A stretch of DNA of 64,000 bases from Marasmitruncus massiliensis (GTDB lineage: Bacteria > Bacillota > Clostridia > Oscillospirales > Ruminococcaceae): NCBI RefSeq assembly GCF_900186535.1, contig NZ_FYDE01000005.1, forward strand, positions 1,216,895-1,280,894, given 5' to 3'. Every line of letters starts with the position of its first letter. Position 1 is the first letter of the stretch. Of this stretch, positions 8,759 through 18,115 are shown one piece after another. The notes under the pieces were generated by a model. That model was not told where the DNA came from. It did not search any database and saw nothing but the letters and a program-made list of their open reading frames with translations. The position numbers were made by a program, and so were the translations under genes.

Positions 8759-10705
8759 TCAGCGCGGCCGTCTGGATTTTGAATAAGCGCTGTTTTTCCC
8801 CGTTTTGGGTTTCCCGGCTGAAAAATCATTGCGTTCGCGTTCCCGACCGCGGACGTGCCGGGACTTGCTGCCCGATTGCTCCGCGTTTTTTGCAGAGGGC
8901 TGAGGGACGGAGCGTCCCGCCTGTTCGCGGTCGGGCGGAATCAGGCAGTTCGGGCCGGTGCCGATCAAATCCTCGCGCCCCGCTTTTTTCAGCGCCGTCA
9001 TGACCGCCCGCCGGTTCTCCGGTTTGAAATACTGAAGCAGGGAACGCTGGAGCCATTTATCCTCCTGCGTCTGCGGCACAAACACTTCCTTGAGCGTATA
9101 GGGGTCCAGCCCGGTGTAGAACATGCAGGTGGATACTGTTCCGGGCGTGGGGTAAAAGTCCTGCACCTGTTCGGGGCGGATGCGGTTCTTTTTCAGGAAT
9201 ACCGCCAGATTGACGGCATCCCTGAGCGTCGAGCCGGGGTGGGACGAAATCAGGTAGGGGACGAGGTACTGTTCCTTGCCCGCCTGTTTGGTCAAACGGT
9301 AGAACCGTTCGGCAAACCGCTCGTAGACCTCGATATGCGGTTTGCCCATGCAGTCCAGCACGTTGGGGCTGCAGTGTTCCGGCGCGACCTTCAGCTGCCC
9401 GCTGACATGATATTGCAGCAGCTCGCGCATAAAGCGGTCGTCCTTTTCGAGCATCATATAATCATAGCGCAGGCCGGAACGGACAAATACCCGCTTCACG
9501 CCCGGCAGCTCGCGCAGGCGGCGCAGGATTTCCAGATAGTCGCTGTGATCGACTTTCAGAGCCGGGCAGGGGGTGGGTGCGAGGCATTTGCGGTCCGCGC
9601 AAAGCCCTTTTTCTAACTGCTTTTGGCAGGACGGATGCCGGAAATTGGCCGACGGTCCGCCGACATCGCTGATAATGCCCTTGAAACGCGGGTTTTTTGT
9701 GAAGCTTTCCGCTTCCCGCACAATGGATTCCTCGCTGCGGCAGGTGACCGACCGCCCCTGATGGAAAGCAATGGAGCAGAAGTTGCAGTTGCCGAAGCAG
9801 CCGCGGTTGTGCATGATGGAAAATTCCACTTCCTTGATGGCGTCCACGCCGCCCTGCACCTCATAGCTCGGATGGTACATCCGCTCAAACGGCAGGGCAA
9901 ACACAGTGTCCAGCTCCCCGGTATTCAAAGCGGGCATCGGCTCCGTCTGAACAAGGAAGAGGTTGTTCCCCTGTTTCTGAATAATTTTCCGGCCGCGCAC
10001 GGCATCCTGCTCCTCAATCTCCGTATGGGTGGCCTTTGCGTAGGAGAGCTTGTTCTCCTTTACCTTCGTGTAGGACGCGACTGAAACGGCATCAGTCGGC
10101 AGCCCCAATTGATCGGTCAGATAGCAGACTCCCCGGCAGCGTATTTGCGAGGCCGGGGTTCCTTTTTCCAGTTCGCGCGCAATGAGTTCCGTCTGCTTTT
10201 CGCCCATGCCGAAGATCAGCAGGTCAGCGGTGCTGTCCACCAGAATGGAGGGCATGACCTCATCCTTCCAGTAGTCATAGTGCGCAAAGCGGCGCATGGA
10301 GGCTTCCAGCCCGCCGATCACAATCCGCGCGTCCGGGTAAAGGGAACGGATGCGGCTGCAATAGACCGTAACCGCGCGGTCGGGACGCTTTCCGGCTTTT
10401 CCGCCGGGCGTATAGGCGTCGTCGCTGCGCAGGCGCTTGGCGGCGGTATAATGCGCCACCATCGAATCGATATTGCCGCCATTTACCCACCACCCGTATT
10501 TCGGCGCGCCGAAGCGGGTAAAATCGCTGTCTTTGGTGGGCTGCGCGATCATCGCGACGCGATAGCCAAGCGATTCCAGCAGGCGGGACACGATCGCGAT
10601 TCCAAAACTGGGATGATCCACATAGGCGTCCCCAGTGACACAGATAAAATCAAGTTCGTCCCAGCCGCGCGCCGCGGCCTCCTCTTTTGTAAGCGGTAAA
10701 AACAT
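8759..10705 (-). CDS. YgiQ-family radical SAM protein
   Basis: 648 aa. The N-terminal region (DAYVDHPSFGIAIVSRLLE) is the characteristic YgiQ start. The central radical SAM core has the cluster motif CFGNCNFCS (CxxxCxxC) near residue 310. The extreme C-terminus is basic and low in complexity. YgiQ proteins bind a 4Fe-4S cluster and S-adenosylmethionine, but their reaction is unknown to me. ATG 10705 follows GAAAGG. Length is within the usual range for the family. The neighbours (FtsK upstream, MBL hydrolase downstream) suggest no clear pathway. Confidence 0.92.
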   Translation of the reverse strand: MFLPLTKEEAAARGWDELDFICVTGDAYVDHPSFGIAIVSRLLESLGYRVAMIAQPTKDSDFTRFGAPKYGWWVNGGNIDSMVAHYTAAKRLRSDDAYTPGGKAGKRPDRAVTVYCSRIRSLYPDARIVIGGLEASMRRFAHYDYWKDEVMPSILVDSTADLLIFGMGEKQTELIARELEKGTPASQIRCRGVCYLTDQLGLPTDAVSVASYTKVKENKLSYAKATHTEIEEQDAVRGRKIIQKQGNNLFLVQTEPMPALNTGELDTVFALPFERMYHPSYEVQGGVDAIKEVEFSIMHNRGCFGNCNFCSIAFHQGRSVTCRSEESIVREAESFTKNPRFKGIISDVGGPSANFRHPSCQKQLEKGLCADRKCLAPTPCPALKVDHSDYLEILRRLRELPGVKRVFVRSGLRYDYMMLEKDDRFMRELLQYHVSGQLKVAPEHCSPNVLDCMGKPHIEVYERFAERFYRLTKQAGKEQYLVPYLISSHPGSTLRDAVNLAVFLKKNRIRPEQVQDFYPTPGTVSTCMFYTGLDPYTLKEVFVPQTQEDKWLQRSLLQYFKPENRRAVMTALKKAGREDLIGTGPNCLIPPDREQAGRSVPQPSAKNAEQSGSKSRHVRGRERERNDFSAGKPKTGKNSAYSKSRRPR

Positions 10706-10745
10706 AAACCAATACCTTTCAAAATCACAATTTTATCGAAGAAAG

Positions 10746-10774
10746 AAAAGGGCCGGGAGATTCCCGCCCTTTTT
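10746..10774 (-). terminator. Terminator after ftsK/spoIIIE
   Basis: GC-rich hairpin (AAAAGGGC-CGGGA and TCCCGCCCTTTT) with one bulged base. Read on the minus strand it ends in TTTTC. It lies just after the FtsK stop. Confidence 0.6.
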
Positions 10775-10778
10775 CCTG

Positions 10779-13409
10779 TCAGTCCTGCCTGGAGAGCTTC
10801 ATCTCCGCCAATCGTTCGGGAGAGATCAGTACCTGCCGGGGCTTGCTGCCTTCAAACGGGCCAACAATTCCGCGGGCTTCCATCTCGTCCACGATGCGCG
10901 CGGCACGCGCATAACCCAGCTTCAGGCGGCGCTGCAGCAAGGAAGTGGAGGCCATGCCGGCTTCCACGACGCACTCAATGGCCGGCATGAGCATTTCGTC
11001 CTCGCTGTCGCCATCATCGCTGTCGGAACTTTCCGCGCCGCCGGAACGGCTGCCTTTTCCGGCGACCACATGGTTGTCAATCTCCTGCACAATGCTGTCG
11101 TCATATTCCGCGGAAGCGTCATTTTTAATAAAGGCGAGGATACTTTCAATCTCCTCATCGGTTACAAAGCAGCCCTGCACGCGCACCGGTTTTGAGGCAC
11201 CGACCGGGTTAAAGAGCATATCACCCCGCCCGAGCAGCTTTTCCGCTCCTCCCATATCGAGAATGGTACGGGAATCGATTTGAGAGGAAACCGCGAACGC
11301 GATGCGGGAAGGGATGTTCGCTTTGATGACGCCGGTGATGACATCCACAGAGGGGCGCTGGGTTGCGATGATCAGGTGCATGCCTGCGGCACGCGCCATC
11401 TGCGCAAGGCGGCAGATATAATCTTCAATCTCATTTGGCGCCGCCATCATCAGGTCCGCCAGCTCGTCGATGATAATGACGACCTGCGGCAGCTTGTCCA
11501 TTCCTTCCGTTTTCTCGGCGAGGTGGTTATAAGAGGTGAGGTCGCGCACCGAATTATCCGCGAACAGCTTGTAGCGCTTGAGCATTTCAGTGACCGCCCA
11601 GGAAAGTGCGCCGGCTGCTTTTTTGGGTTCTGTCACCACAGGGACAAGCAATTGCGGAATGCCGTTATAGACACCCAGTTCAACTACCTTGGGGTCGATC
11701 ATCAGGAAACGCACCTCATCGGGGGTCGACTTATACAGCAGGGAAATGATAATCGAGTTGATGCATACCGATTTTCCGGAGCCGGTGGAACCTGCGATCA
11801 GCAGGTGAGGCATTTTCGCAATATCAGCGAGTGTGACATTGCCCGCGATGTCGCGTCCGAGCGCGACGGTCAGCTTGCTTTTAGAAGAGCGGAACGCTTC
11901 GGAATCGATGATTTCGCGGATGGTTACCGTGCTGATCAACTTATTCGGCACCTCGATGCCGACGGCGGCTTTATTCGGGATCGGCGCTTCAATACGCACG
12001 CCCGCGGCCGCGAGGTTCAGCGCAATGTCGTCCGCAAGGCCGGTGATTTTACTGATTTTCACGCCGGCGGAGGGCTGGAGCTCATAGCGTGTGACGGCCG
12101 GTCCGCGTGAAATATCCACAATGCGCGTCTGCACGCCGAAGCTCGAGAGGGTATCGACAAGCCGCTGAGCGTTGGATTTCAGTTCATCCGCCATGCCGGC
12201 TTCATTTTTCCGCTGAGGTTCCCTCAGCAGGCCGACGGATGGCAGGACATAGGCGGGGGGCGCCGGACGTTCGCTTGCCGCTTCCTGCCAGGTCAGTTTA
12301 TCGGGATTTTCAGGTATTTCTGCCACGGAAACGGGAGCCTCAGGCTTGGGAGAACACTTCTCGAAGAGATGCGCCGGAATTGGGTCAGGCTCTGGATTTT
12401 CCGCCGAAACGAGTTCCGTGCCCGGCTCCTGTTCCGGCACAGAGTCGGCGCGGAACTCAAATTTTCCGCTCTCCGTCGCGGCACTGTTAACCAGCTCGTC
12501 CAGTGATGGCTGTGCCTGCACAAACTGCATCGGTTCGCTGTCTGCGACCGACAGTGAGAATCCCCCGGCCTGCGAGGGGTCGAAATTGTCGTCCAGGGGA
12601 ATGTCAATGTCAAATTTCCTGTTCTTGCGGGGGGGAGCGTCCAACGGAAGGTCCGCGCTATGCGCGGGATCTTCGGGGCCGATCTGCTGCGGTGCAGGTT
12701 TTGCGTTCTGTTTTAGAGCCTCCAACGGAATATCGATCGCATCTTTATTGTGGTCCAGCGGAATATCCACGCTGCGTGCGGAACGCCGCTGTTCCATGCG
12801 CTCCATCTGCTCGGCATAGCTTTCCCCAATTTTCTGTACCGGCTGGTGCGCGGCACGCGCCAGACCGATCAGCGTGCTTCCCGTAATCAGCATTGCAAAA
12901 ACAAAAATTAGCAGGACAATGGTGATTCCTGCCCCGAGTTTCCCAAAGGACAGCAGAAGCGGCAGTCCGGTCGCCGCGCCGATGAGGCCTCCGCTTTTCC
13001 CCTGGATGCCAAGTACCACGCATTCTACAATCATATCCAGCACATGGGTGGATTCGGGAATTCCCATGCTGAAAATCTGCCAGGCGCCGCAGAAAAACGC
13101 GAGCAAAAAGCCGGATTCCCACGCGCGTGCTTTCCATGGCTTGTCCATGGTCAGAAGGATGGCTATGTAAATCATCAGAACGGAAACAAAAACGGAACCG
13201 GCACCCAAAATGCCGAACATAAAATTATGCAGCCAGTTCCAAAGGCTGGCCCCCTTAAAAAGGGTCAGTGCCCCCGTAAATATGCCGACAGCAAACAGGA
13301 CCAGTGCGTGCATCTGTCTGCGCGCTTTTTGCTGGGCCGCGTTGCGTGAGCGTGTGGCGGCTGCCTTGCTGCGGCCGCGGGATTTACGGGTTGTTGATTT
13401 TGTTGCCAT
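10779..13409 (-). CDS. DNA translocase FtsK/SpoIIIE
   Basis: Membrane-anchored ATP-driven DNA pump of 876 aa that clears chromosomes from the division or sporulation septum. Basic residues 1-32 and four hydrophobic segments (about 35-180) form the anchor, followed by an acidic linker (about 190-400). The motor has Walker A GSTGSGKS (540-547) and Walker B VVIIIDEL (643-650). The C-terminal winged gamma domain (about 800-876) reads DNA polarity sequences. The linker holds four copies of a DIPLD-like motif (residues 213-273). ATG 13409 follows GGAGGAACATT. uppP, ylzJ and tepA lie directly upstream, a neighbourhood also seen around spoIIIE in Bacillus. Confidence 0.95.
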   Translation of the reverse strand: MATKSTTRKSRGRSKAAATRSRNAAQQKARRQMHALVLFAVGIFTGALTLFKGASLWNWLHNFMFGILGAGSVFVSVLMIYIAILLTMDKPWKARAWESGFLLAFFCGAWQIFSMGIPESTHVLDMIVECVVLGIQGKSGGLIGAATGLPLLLSFGKLGAGITIVLLIFVFAMLITGSTLIGLARAAHQPVQKIGESYAEQMERMEQRRSARSVDIPLDHNKDAIDIPLEALKQNAKPAPQQIGPEDPAHSADLPLDAPPRKNRKFDIDIPLDDNFDPSQAGGFSLSVADSEPMQFVQAQPSLDELVNSAATESGKFEFRADSVPEQEPGTELVSAENPEPDPIPAHLFEKCSPKPEAPVSVAEIPENPDKLTWQEAASERPAPPAYVLPSVGLLREPQRKNEAGMADELKSNAQRLVDTLSSFGVQTRIVDISRGPAVTRYELQPSAGVKISKITGLADDIALNLAAAGVRIEAPIPNKAAVGIEVPNKLISTVTIREIIDSEAFRSSKSKLTVALGRDIAGNVTLADIAKMPHLLIAGSTGSGKSVCINSIIISLLYKSTPDEVRFLMIDPKVVELGVYNGIPQLLVPVVTEPKKAAGALSWAVTEMLKRYKLFADNSVRDLTSYNHLAEKTEGMDKLPQVVIIIDELADLMMAAPNEIEDYICRLAQMARAAGMHLIIATQRPSVDVITGVIKANIPSRIAFAVSSQIDSRTILDMGGAEKLLGRGDMLFNPVGASKPVRVQGCFVTDEEIESILAFIKNDASAEYDDSIVQEIDNHVVAGKGSRSGGAESSDSDDGDSEDEMLMPAIECVVEAGMASTSLLQRRLKLGYARAARIVDEMEARGIVGPFEGSKPRQVLISPERLAEMKLSRQD

Positions 13410-13447
13410 AATGTTCCTCCATGCCTTGTAGTAACTTCTGTCACCTG

Positions 13448-14323
13448 TCAGCCTGCAATCAGACGCTGGATCGCATAGCCGGTGAAATGATCAATCGCGC
13501 CGACAGAGATGGTCGCAATACCAAGTGCCAGCGTGTACCAGCCGAAATAATTCAATTTGTTGCCTTTCACAATCCACTGCACCAGCTTGATGGAAAGGAT
13601 TCCGAACAGCATGGAACTAAAAAATCCAATCAGAATAACAGAAAGGGGAAGTCCAATACTGCCGGCCTCCGCAGCGTCCTTTGCTTCCAGAACAATCGCG
13701 CCGAGAACAGCGGGAATGCCGAGGATAAACGAATAGGTTACCGCATAGGCGCGGTCAAATCCGCAGAGCAAACCGGCGGTAATTGTGGAGCCGGAACGGG
13801 AAATGCCCGGCATGGTGGCAAAAAGCTGCGCGCCGCCCACCGCCAGCGCGTCCCGCGCGGTCATGGAACCGGCTTTTTTCCGCCCCTTGTCTGCGCCGTA
13901 GGCGAACATCAGCAGGGTCCCGGTAATTAAAAAGCAGAATCCTTCCACAACAATGTCCTTGTCTTCGGAGAAAGAGGAAATGGCATCCTTAAACAGGAAC
14001 ATCAGAAACAGCGGCAGAAGGGAAAGCACCAGAAACAGCAGCATTCTGCGCTGGGGACGCATCTGTTTTGCATCAAACCTGCCGGTAAACAGATCATGGA
14101 GCAGGGAAAAGGCTTCCTGAATCAGCCCCCAAATTGTTTTCCAGAAAACAATGCAGACGGCGACCAGCGTTCCCGCGTGCAGCAGAATGGAAAACAGAAA
14201 ACCGGACTCCCCGCTGTTTCCGGTAAAATATTGAAATAAAGAGAGGTGCCCGGAACTGGACACCGGCAAAAATTCAGTCAGCCCCTGCAAAATGCCCTGC
14301 AAAAAAGCTTCCAATACGGTCAT
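13448..14323 (-). CDS. uppP: Undecaprenyl-diphosphatase
   Basis: Polytopic membrane phosphatase of 291 aa that recycles undecaprenyl pyrophosphate to the monophosphate carrier for peptidoglycan and other wall polymers; extra copies give bacitracin tolerance. Both signature motifs are present: [13 protein letters not shown] (about residues 15-27) and [10 protein letters not shown] in the middle. About eight membrane segments are visible. The start chosen is ATG 14323 (MTVLEAF), the family's usual N-terminus, behind AAAGGGG. The longer frame starting at 14371 places that ribosome site inside the coding region. Confidence 0.94.
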   Translation of the reverse strand: MTVLEAFLQGILQGLTEFLPVSSSGHLSLFQYFTGNSGESGFLFSILLHAGTLVAVCIVFWKTIWGLIQEAFSLLHDLFTGRFDAKQMRPQRRMLLFLVLSLLPLFLMFLFKDAISSFSEDKDIVVEGFCFLITGTLLMFAYGADKGRKKAGSMTARDALAVGGAQLFATMPGISRSGSTITAGLLCGFDRAYAVTYSFILGIPAVLGAIVLEAKDAAEAGSIGLPLSVILIGFFSSMLFGILSIKLVQWIVKGNKLNYFGWYTLALGIATISVGAIDHFTGYAIQRLIAG

Positions 14324-14383
14324 ATGTAGAAATCCCCTTTTCATGATTATGTACGCCGCCGTCTGCATCAAACGGCGGCAGGA

Positions 14384-14578
14384 TTAGTTCAGTGTGCTGC
14401 CCGGCGTATAGCGCGGGTCGAGATAGAGCGACGGGTCTGTCGAAATCAGCCGGGAAACGGTAAATTTCCCGTTGATATTTACACCTTGTATAAATCCGCT
14501 GCGCATCTGCCGCGTCTCAAATTCCGTAGGCTCGTCAGGAAATATCGCTTCCGGAGGGATAATCGAATGAAGAATCAT
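14384..14578 (-). CDS. YlzJ-like protein
   Basis: 64 aa small protein. It begins [15 protein letters not shown] and contains [22 protein letters not shown], which fits the YlzJ-like family (compare Bacillus ylzJ, next to tepA). Its function is unknown. Its ATG overlaps the tepA stop by four bases (ATGA), indicating translational coupling. A GCCGCCGT/ACGGCGGC hairpin at 14355-14379, between it and uppP, lacks a T-run and may be only a partial transcription barrier. Confidence 0.8.
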   Translation of the reverse strand: MILHSIIPPEAIFPDEPTEFETRQMRSGFIQGVNINGKFTVSRLISTDPSLYLDPRYTPGSTLN

Positions 14579-15336
14579 GCTTTTGTATCCTCCTCAATCA
14601 TCTGGTAAAGGGCGTCGATCACGTCGGCCACTCCGCCCAGAGAGTCGATCAGCCCTTCGTCCACGGCGGCCTGCCCGTCGAGTACGGTACCGACATCCAT
14701 GACAAGCTCATCTTTGTTCATCATCAGCTGACGGAACCGTTCGGGTGAAATTTTTGAGTTTGTGGTGACGAATTTTACAATTCGTTCCTGCATTTTGTCA
14801 AAATAGGATAGCGTCTGAGGAATTCCAAGCACCAGTCCGTTCATCCGCACAGGGTGGATTGTCATGGTAGCGGACGGGACAATGAAGCTTTTGCGCGCGC
14901 TGCATGCCAAAGGGACCCCAATGGAATGGCCGCCGCCAAGCACCAGCGAAACGGTAGGCTTGCGCATTCCGGAAAGCAGCTCGGCGATTGCAAGCCCGGC
15001 TTCCACATCGCCACCCACCGTATTGAGGATGATCACAAGGCCTTCAATTTCCGGGTCCTGCTCAACTGCGACCAGTTGGGGGATGACATGCTCATATTTG
15101 GTGGTCTTGTTTTGGGCGGGCAGGATAAAATGACCCTCCACCTGGCCGATAATGGTCAGGCAATGGATCACATGCTTGCCTTTGCGCGTGGTCACGCCGC
15201 CGGTCTCCACGATTTGCCGGGTCTGCTCGTCGCCGCCGTCCCCCTGTCCGTCATCCTGCTCGGGCTCCTGTTCCTTCTGTGGGGTGTCCGGCTCGTCGTC
15301 TTCCGCCTTCAAACCGTGGTCGTCAAATGCTTTCAA
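14575..15336 (-). CDS. tepA: TepA, ClpP-family serine protease
   Basis: 253 aa ClpP/crotonase-fold protease of the translocation-enhancing protein group, a cytosolic peptidase-like protein encoded beside ylzJ and spoIIIE in Bacilli. An acidic low-complexity N-terminus (about residues 1-40) precedes the protease domain, with [20 protein letters not shown] and [19 protein letters not shown] (nucleophile region) and the later histidine in TIHPVRM. The start is best set at TTG 15336, eight bases after AAGGAGG. The TTG further upstream overlaps that site. A promoter (TTGACA-16-TATAAT) lies at 15417-15444. Confidence 0.88.
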   Translation of the reverse strand: MKAFDDHGLKAEDDEPDTPQKEQEPEQDDGQGDGGDEQTRQIVETGGVTTRKGKHVIHCLTIIGQVEGHFILPAQNKTTKYEHVIPQLVAVEQDPEIEGLVIILNTVGGDVEAGLAIAELLSGMRKPTVSLVLGGGHSIGVPLACSARKSFIVPSATMTIHPVRMNGLVLGIPQTLSYFDKMQERIVKFVTTNSKISPERFRQLMMNKDELVMDVGTVLDGQAAVDEGLIDSLGGVADVIDALYQMIEEDTKA

Positions 15337-15416
15337 ATCGAATACCTCCTTCAAATCGGTAACGACTTTAGCTTTGACAAATCTTCATGAAAACATGCGG
15401 CAAAACATACAAGATA

Positions 15417-15444
15417 ATTATAACATCCATGTATTAAATGTCAA
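15417..15444 (-). promoter_or_regulatory. Promoter of tepA-ylzJ-uppP
   Basis: On the minus strand TTGACA (15439-15444), 16 bp, then TATAAT (15417-15422). It is positioned about 80 bp upstream of the tepA TTG start and just after the dCMP deaminase terminator. Confidence 0.65.
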
Positions 15445-15454
15445 ACGAAAGGGC

Positions 15455-15485
15455 GCGAAAAAAGGGACGGCAAAACGGCCGTCCC
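15455..15485 (-). terminator. Terminator after the dCMP deaminase gene
   Basis: Inverted repeat GGGACGG (15464-15470) and CCGTCCC (15479-15485). On the minus strand it is followed by CTTTTTTCGC. Confidence 0.65.
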
Positions 15486-15518
15486 GCCTTAGAATTTATG
15501 ACGGATAAGAAGGATAGA

Positions 15519-16010
15519 TTAATAGTTCGAAAGTCCGAGAAGAGACTCGTCTTTATCAATCCATTCCTCGGATACATCGAATACACGGTAGTGGTCGCGG
15601 TCATCCCGCACGATAACAGTGGTAATGCCCGCGTTGATAATCAGGCGGGTGCACATGGAACATGGGCAGGCGTTATTCACATATTCGCCTGTGTCAAATT
15701 CTTTGCCCACCAGATAAAGGGTCGCGCCCAGCATTTCCGCGCGGGAAGCGTGGATGATCGCGTTCATCTCCGCGTGGACGGAACGGCAGAGCTCATAACG
15801 CTCTCCACGGGGGACGTTGAGTTTGGCGCGGGTGCAGTAACCGAGGTCGCAGCAGTTTTTGCGTCCTCTTGGCGCGCCGACATAGCCTGTGGAAACAATC
15901 TGATCATTTTTCACGATGATCGCACCGAAATTCCGGCGCAGGCAGGTTCCGCGTTCGATAACGGTTTCGGCAATATCCAGGTAATAGTTGGTTTTATCGC
16001 GTCTTGTCAT
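15519..16010 (-). CDS. dCMP deaminase (ComEB-like)
   Basis: 163 aa zinc enzyme that deaminates dCMP to dUMP for dTMP synthesis. Zinc-binding and catalytic motifs are HAEMNAII (His and Glu) and PCSMC (two Cys), in the normal order and spacing for the cytidine/deoxycytidylate deaminase fold. The N-terminal segment GTCLRRNFGAIIVKNDQIVSTGYVG is typical. ATG 16010 follows AAGGATG. It is divergent from rsmA. The terminator downstream suggests a single-gene transcript. Confidence 0.94.
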   Translation of the reverse strand: MTRRDKTNYYLDIAETVIERGTCLRRNFGAIIVKNDQIVSTGYVGAPRGRKNCCDLGYCTRAKLNVPRGERYELCRSVHAEMNAIIHASRAEMLGATLYLVGKEFDTGEYVNNACPCSMCTRLIINAGITTVIVRDDRDHYRVFDVSEEWIDKDESLLGLSNY

Positions 16011-16138
16011 ATCGGTTCACATCCTTTATAATAGAACTGTTCTGTCAGCCTTCCGCGGGGGAATTTAGTCTATTATACACTGCGGCGGCGGGACAGGCAA
16101 GAATTACATTTTCAAAGACAGAAAAGATTGGAGAATCT

Positions 16139-16984
16139 ATGGAAAATCTTTCCAATATTGGCGTGATCCGGGAGGTCATGCAGAGGCATGGATTTACGTT
16201 TTCCAAAGCGCTGGGCCAGAATTTTCTCATTAACCCGACGGTTTGCCCCCGTATGGCAGAACTGGGCGGCGCAAAGCCAGGAGTGGGGGTCATCGAGATC
16301 GGGGCGGGCGTCGGTGTACTGACAAAGGAACTTTCCAAGCGCGCGGACAAGGTGGTCTGCATTGAGATTGACGACCGTTTGCTTCCTGTATTGGATGAAA
16401 CGCTGTCCGAATGCGCGAACGTGGAAATAATCCATGCCGACGTCATGAAGGTCGATCTCCGGTCGCTGATTGAGGAAAAGTTCCGGGGCATGGAGGTCGT
16501 TGTATGCGCAAACCTTCCTTATTATATAACGTCGCCGATTTTGATGGCCCTGCTGGAGCAGAGGCTGCCCATCCGGTCGATCACTGTAATGGTGCAAAAG
16601 GAGGCGGCGCAGCGTCTCTGCGCGAAGCCGGGTACGCGGGAGGTAGGCGCGGTTACAATTGCCGTGCGCTATTACAGCGAGCCGAAGGTGCTGTTTCAGG
16701 TTTCACGGGGAAGTTTTTTGCCCTCGCCGGATGTGGATTCCACGGTCATCCGTCTGGATATTCATGAAAAGCCCGCGGTTGACGCGGACTGTAAAACTTT
16801 TTTTAAAGTGGTGCGCGCCGCATTCTCCATGCGCAGAAAAACGATTTTAAACTGTTTGTCAACCGGCCTGTCTATTTCCAAGGAACGGGCGGCGCAGGTT
16901 CTGGAACATGCCGAAGTGCCGCCGACAGCCCGCGCGGAGCAGCTTTCCATGGAACAGTTTGCACAGATTGCAAACGCCCTGTAA
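16139..16984 (+). CDS. rsmA: 16S rRNA dimethyladenosine transferase
   Basis: 281 aa methyltransferase (KsgA) that dimethylates two adjacent adenines near the 3' end of 16S rRNA during small-subunit maturation. It has SALGQNFLINP-type motif X, the SAM-binding loop EIGAGVGVLTKEL and the catalytic NLPYYITSPI. The start is ATG 16139 (MENLSN), behind TTGGAGA. The in-frame ATG at 16004 has no ribosome site and would cover the intergenic region shared with the divergent deaminase gene. It is terminated by the bidirectional hairpin shared with rex. Confidence 0.95.
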   Translation: MENLSNIGVIREVMQRHGFTFSKALGQNFLINPTVCPRMAELGGAKPGVGVIEIGAGVGVLTKELSKRADKVVCIEIDDRLLPVLDETLSECANVEIIHADVMKVDLRSLIEEKFRGMEVVVCANLPYYITSPILMALLEQRLPIRSITVMVQKEAAQRLCAKPGTREVGAVTIAVRYYSEPKVLFQVSRGSFLPSPDVDSTVIRLDIHEKPAVDADCKTFFKVVRAAFSMRRKTILNCLSTGLSISKERAAQVLEHAEVPPTARAEQLSMEQFAQIANAL

Positions 16985-16998
16985 GCAAAGCGAAAAAT

Positions 16999-17027
16999 AA
17001 CCCGCCTCCGCATTGCGGAAGCGGGTT
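16999..17027. terminator. Bidirectional terminator between rsmA and rex
   Basis: Stem AACCCGCCTCCGC with GCGGAAGCGGGTT (one mismatch) and a three-base loop. ACTTTT follows on the plus strand and TATTTTTCG on the minus strand. Confidence 0.75.
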
Positions 17028-17031
17028 ACTT

Positions 17032-17685
17032 TTACTCTTCAATACTGGTTTCATCGTTGTCATTGATCCGGTAGCAAAGCGTCATGAGGCTGTCCCCGAG
17101 ATGCACATTTTCCACGATTACATGCTCAAATACGAGCGACAGATCGTAATGGGAAAAATTCCAGAAACAATTGACACCAAGCTTGATCAGGCGTTCGGCT
17201 GTCTCCAGCGTAACCTCCTTCGGGATACAAAGAATTGCGGCTTTTGGGTGGTATTCTTCGCAGAAAGACTCCAAAGTCGCCATATCCCGAACGATCAGAT
17301 CGTTCACAGGCTGGCCGATCACAGCCGGGCTGGTGTCGAATATACCGTCCAGCCGGAATCCGCGGGTTTCAAAATTCATATGTTTCGCAATGGCCCGTCC
17401 GAGATTGCCGGCACCCAGCAGGATAATGCTGGTAATGCGGTTAAGACCTAAAATATTGCCGATTTCGTTATGAAGCGCGGCGACATTATATCCGTATCCC
17501 TGCTGCCCGAATCCGCCGAAGCAGTTCAGATCCTGCCTGATTTGAGAGGCAGTCAAACGCATGAGCTGTGCCAGCTCACGAGAGGAAATGCGGGTGACGT
17601 CTTTTTTCAGTAAATCGCCCAAAAAGCGGTAATACCTGGGGAGGCGCTTAATTACTGATAAAGAGACTCCTTCGTGTTTTGGCAT
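17032..17685 (-). CDS. rex: Redox-sensing repressor Rex
   Basis: 217 aa repressor that senses the NADH/NAD+ ratio and controls fermentation genes. An N-terminal winged helix (about residues 10-80, RYYRFLGDLLKKDVTRISSRELAQLM) is followed by the GYNV linker and a Rossmann domain starting at ILLGAGNLGRAIA (GxGxxG). The C-terminal domain-swapped helix is present. ATG 17685 follows AAAAGGAGAA. The promoter carries a Rex-like site over its -10 (17745-17762), which suggests autoregulation. Confidence 0.95.
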   Translation of the reverse strand: MPKHEGVSLSVIKRLPRYYRFLGDLLKKDVTRISSRELAQLMRLTASQIRQDLNCFGGFGQQGYGYNVAALHNEIGNILGLNRITSIILLGAGNLGRAIAKHMNFETRGFRLDGIFDTSPAVIGQPVNDLIVRDMATLESFCEEYHPKAAILCIPKEVTLETAERLIKLGVNCFWNFSHYDLSLVFEHVIVENVHLGDSLMTLCYRINDNDETSIEE

Positions 17686-17744
17686 AACACCGATTCTCCT
17701 TTTCCTTTATGCACATAATTTTGCTCATATGAGTCTATATATCT

Positions 17745-17779
17745 ATGATAATTTTATAACAAAACCGTCAAAATGTCAA
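17745..17779 (-). promoter_or_regulatory. Promoter of rex with an overlapping Rex-like operator
   Basis: On the minus strand TTGACA (17774-17779), 17 bp, TAAAAT (17751-17756). The stretch TTGTTATAAAATTATCAT (17745-17762) covers the -10 and is a degenerate match to the Rex consensus TTGTTAA-N4-TTAACAA, stronger in its left half. Confidence 0.55.
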
Positions 17780-17797
17780 TCTTTTTTACAAATGCAT

Positions 17798-18103
17798 TCA
17801 GCGGAGCAGGCCTGCGTCAATACAGAGCTTTGCGGCAAGTTGGAGAAACTGTTTTGCCGCTTTCAGCCGCCGCCACACAGTGGAAACGCTTACCTGCAAT
17901 TGCCGCGCCGCCTGTTCGATCGTCAGCCCTTCCTGATAATATAAAACCACAGCTTCCCTCTGTCCGGTGGGCAGTGCTTTGATCGCTGCCGAAAGAAACC
18001 GGCGGTAAGCGTCAAGCTCCCTGCTGTTGTCCGCTTTTGCGGAATCCGCTGAAATCCGCTCAAAATCGGAAAGGGAAAAGGCCCTGCGCTTTTTTTGAAA
18101 CAT
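17798..18103 (-). CDS. Small sigma-70 region 4-like HTH protein
   Basis: 101 aa. The C-terminal half reads IKALPTGQREAVVLYYQEGLTIEQAARQLQVSVSTVWRRLKAAK (in two parts, about residues 40-85), a clear sigma region 4 / LuxR-like helix-turn-helix. There is no region 2, so it is not a complete sigma factor. Similar small proteins control late or transfer genes in phages and conjugative elements (for example Orf7 of Tn916); that comparison is from memory. ATG 18103 follows AGGAGG at ideal spacing. It lies 12 bp after the preceding small gene and shares its SOS/XRE-controlled promoter. Its target promoters are unknown, and no cognate element is visible. Confidence 0.72.
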   Translation of the reverse strand: MFQKKRRAFSLSDFERISADSAKADNSRELDAYRRFLSAAIKALPTGQREAVVLYYQEGLTIEQAARQLQVSVSTVWRRLKAAKQFLQLAAKLCIDAGLLR

Positions 18104-18115
18104 GGATGCCTCCTG

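Noticed and set aside
16033-16043. AGAACTGTTCT palindrome as a second SOS box upstream of dCMP deaminase
   Set aside because: The GAAC and GTTC arms are one base apart instead of four, so it does not match the LexA core.
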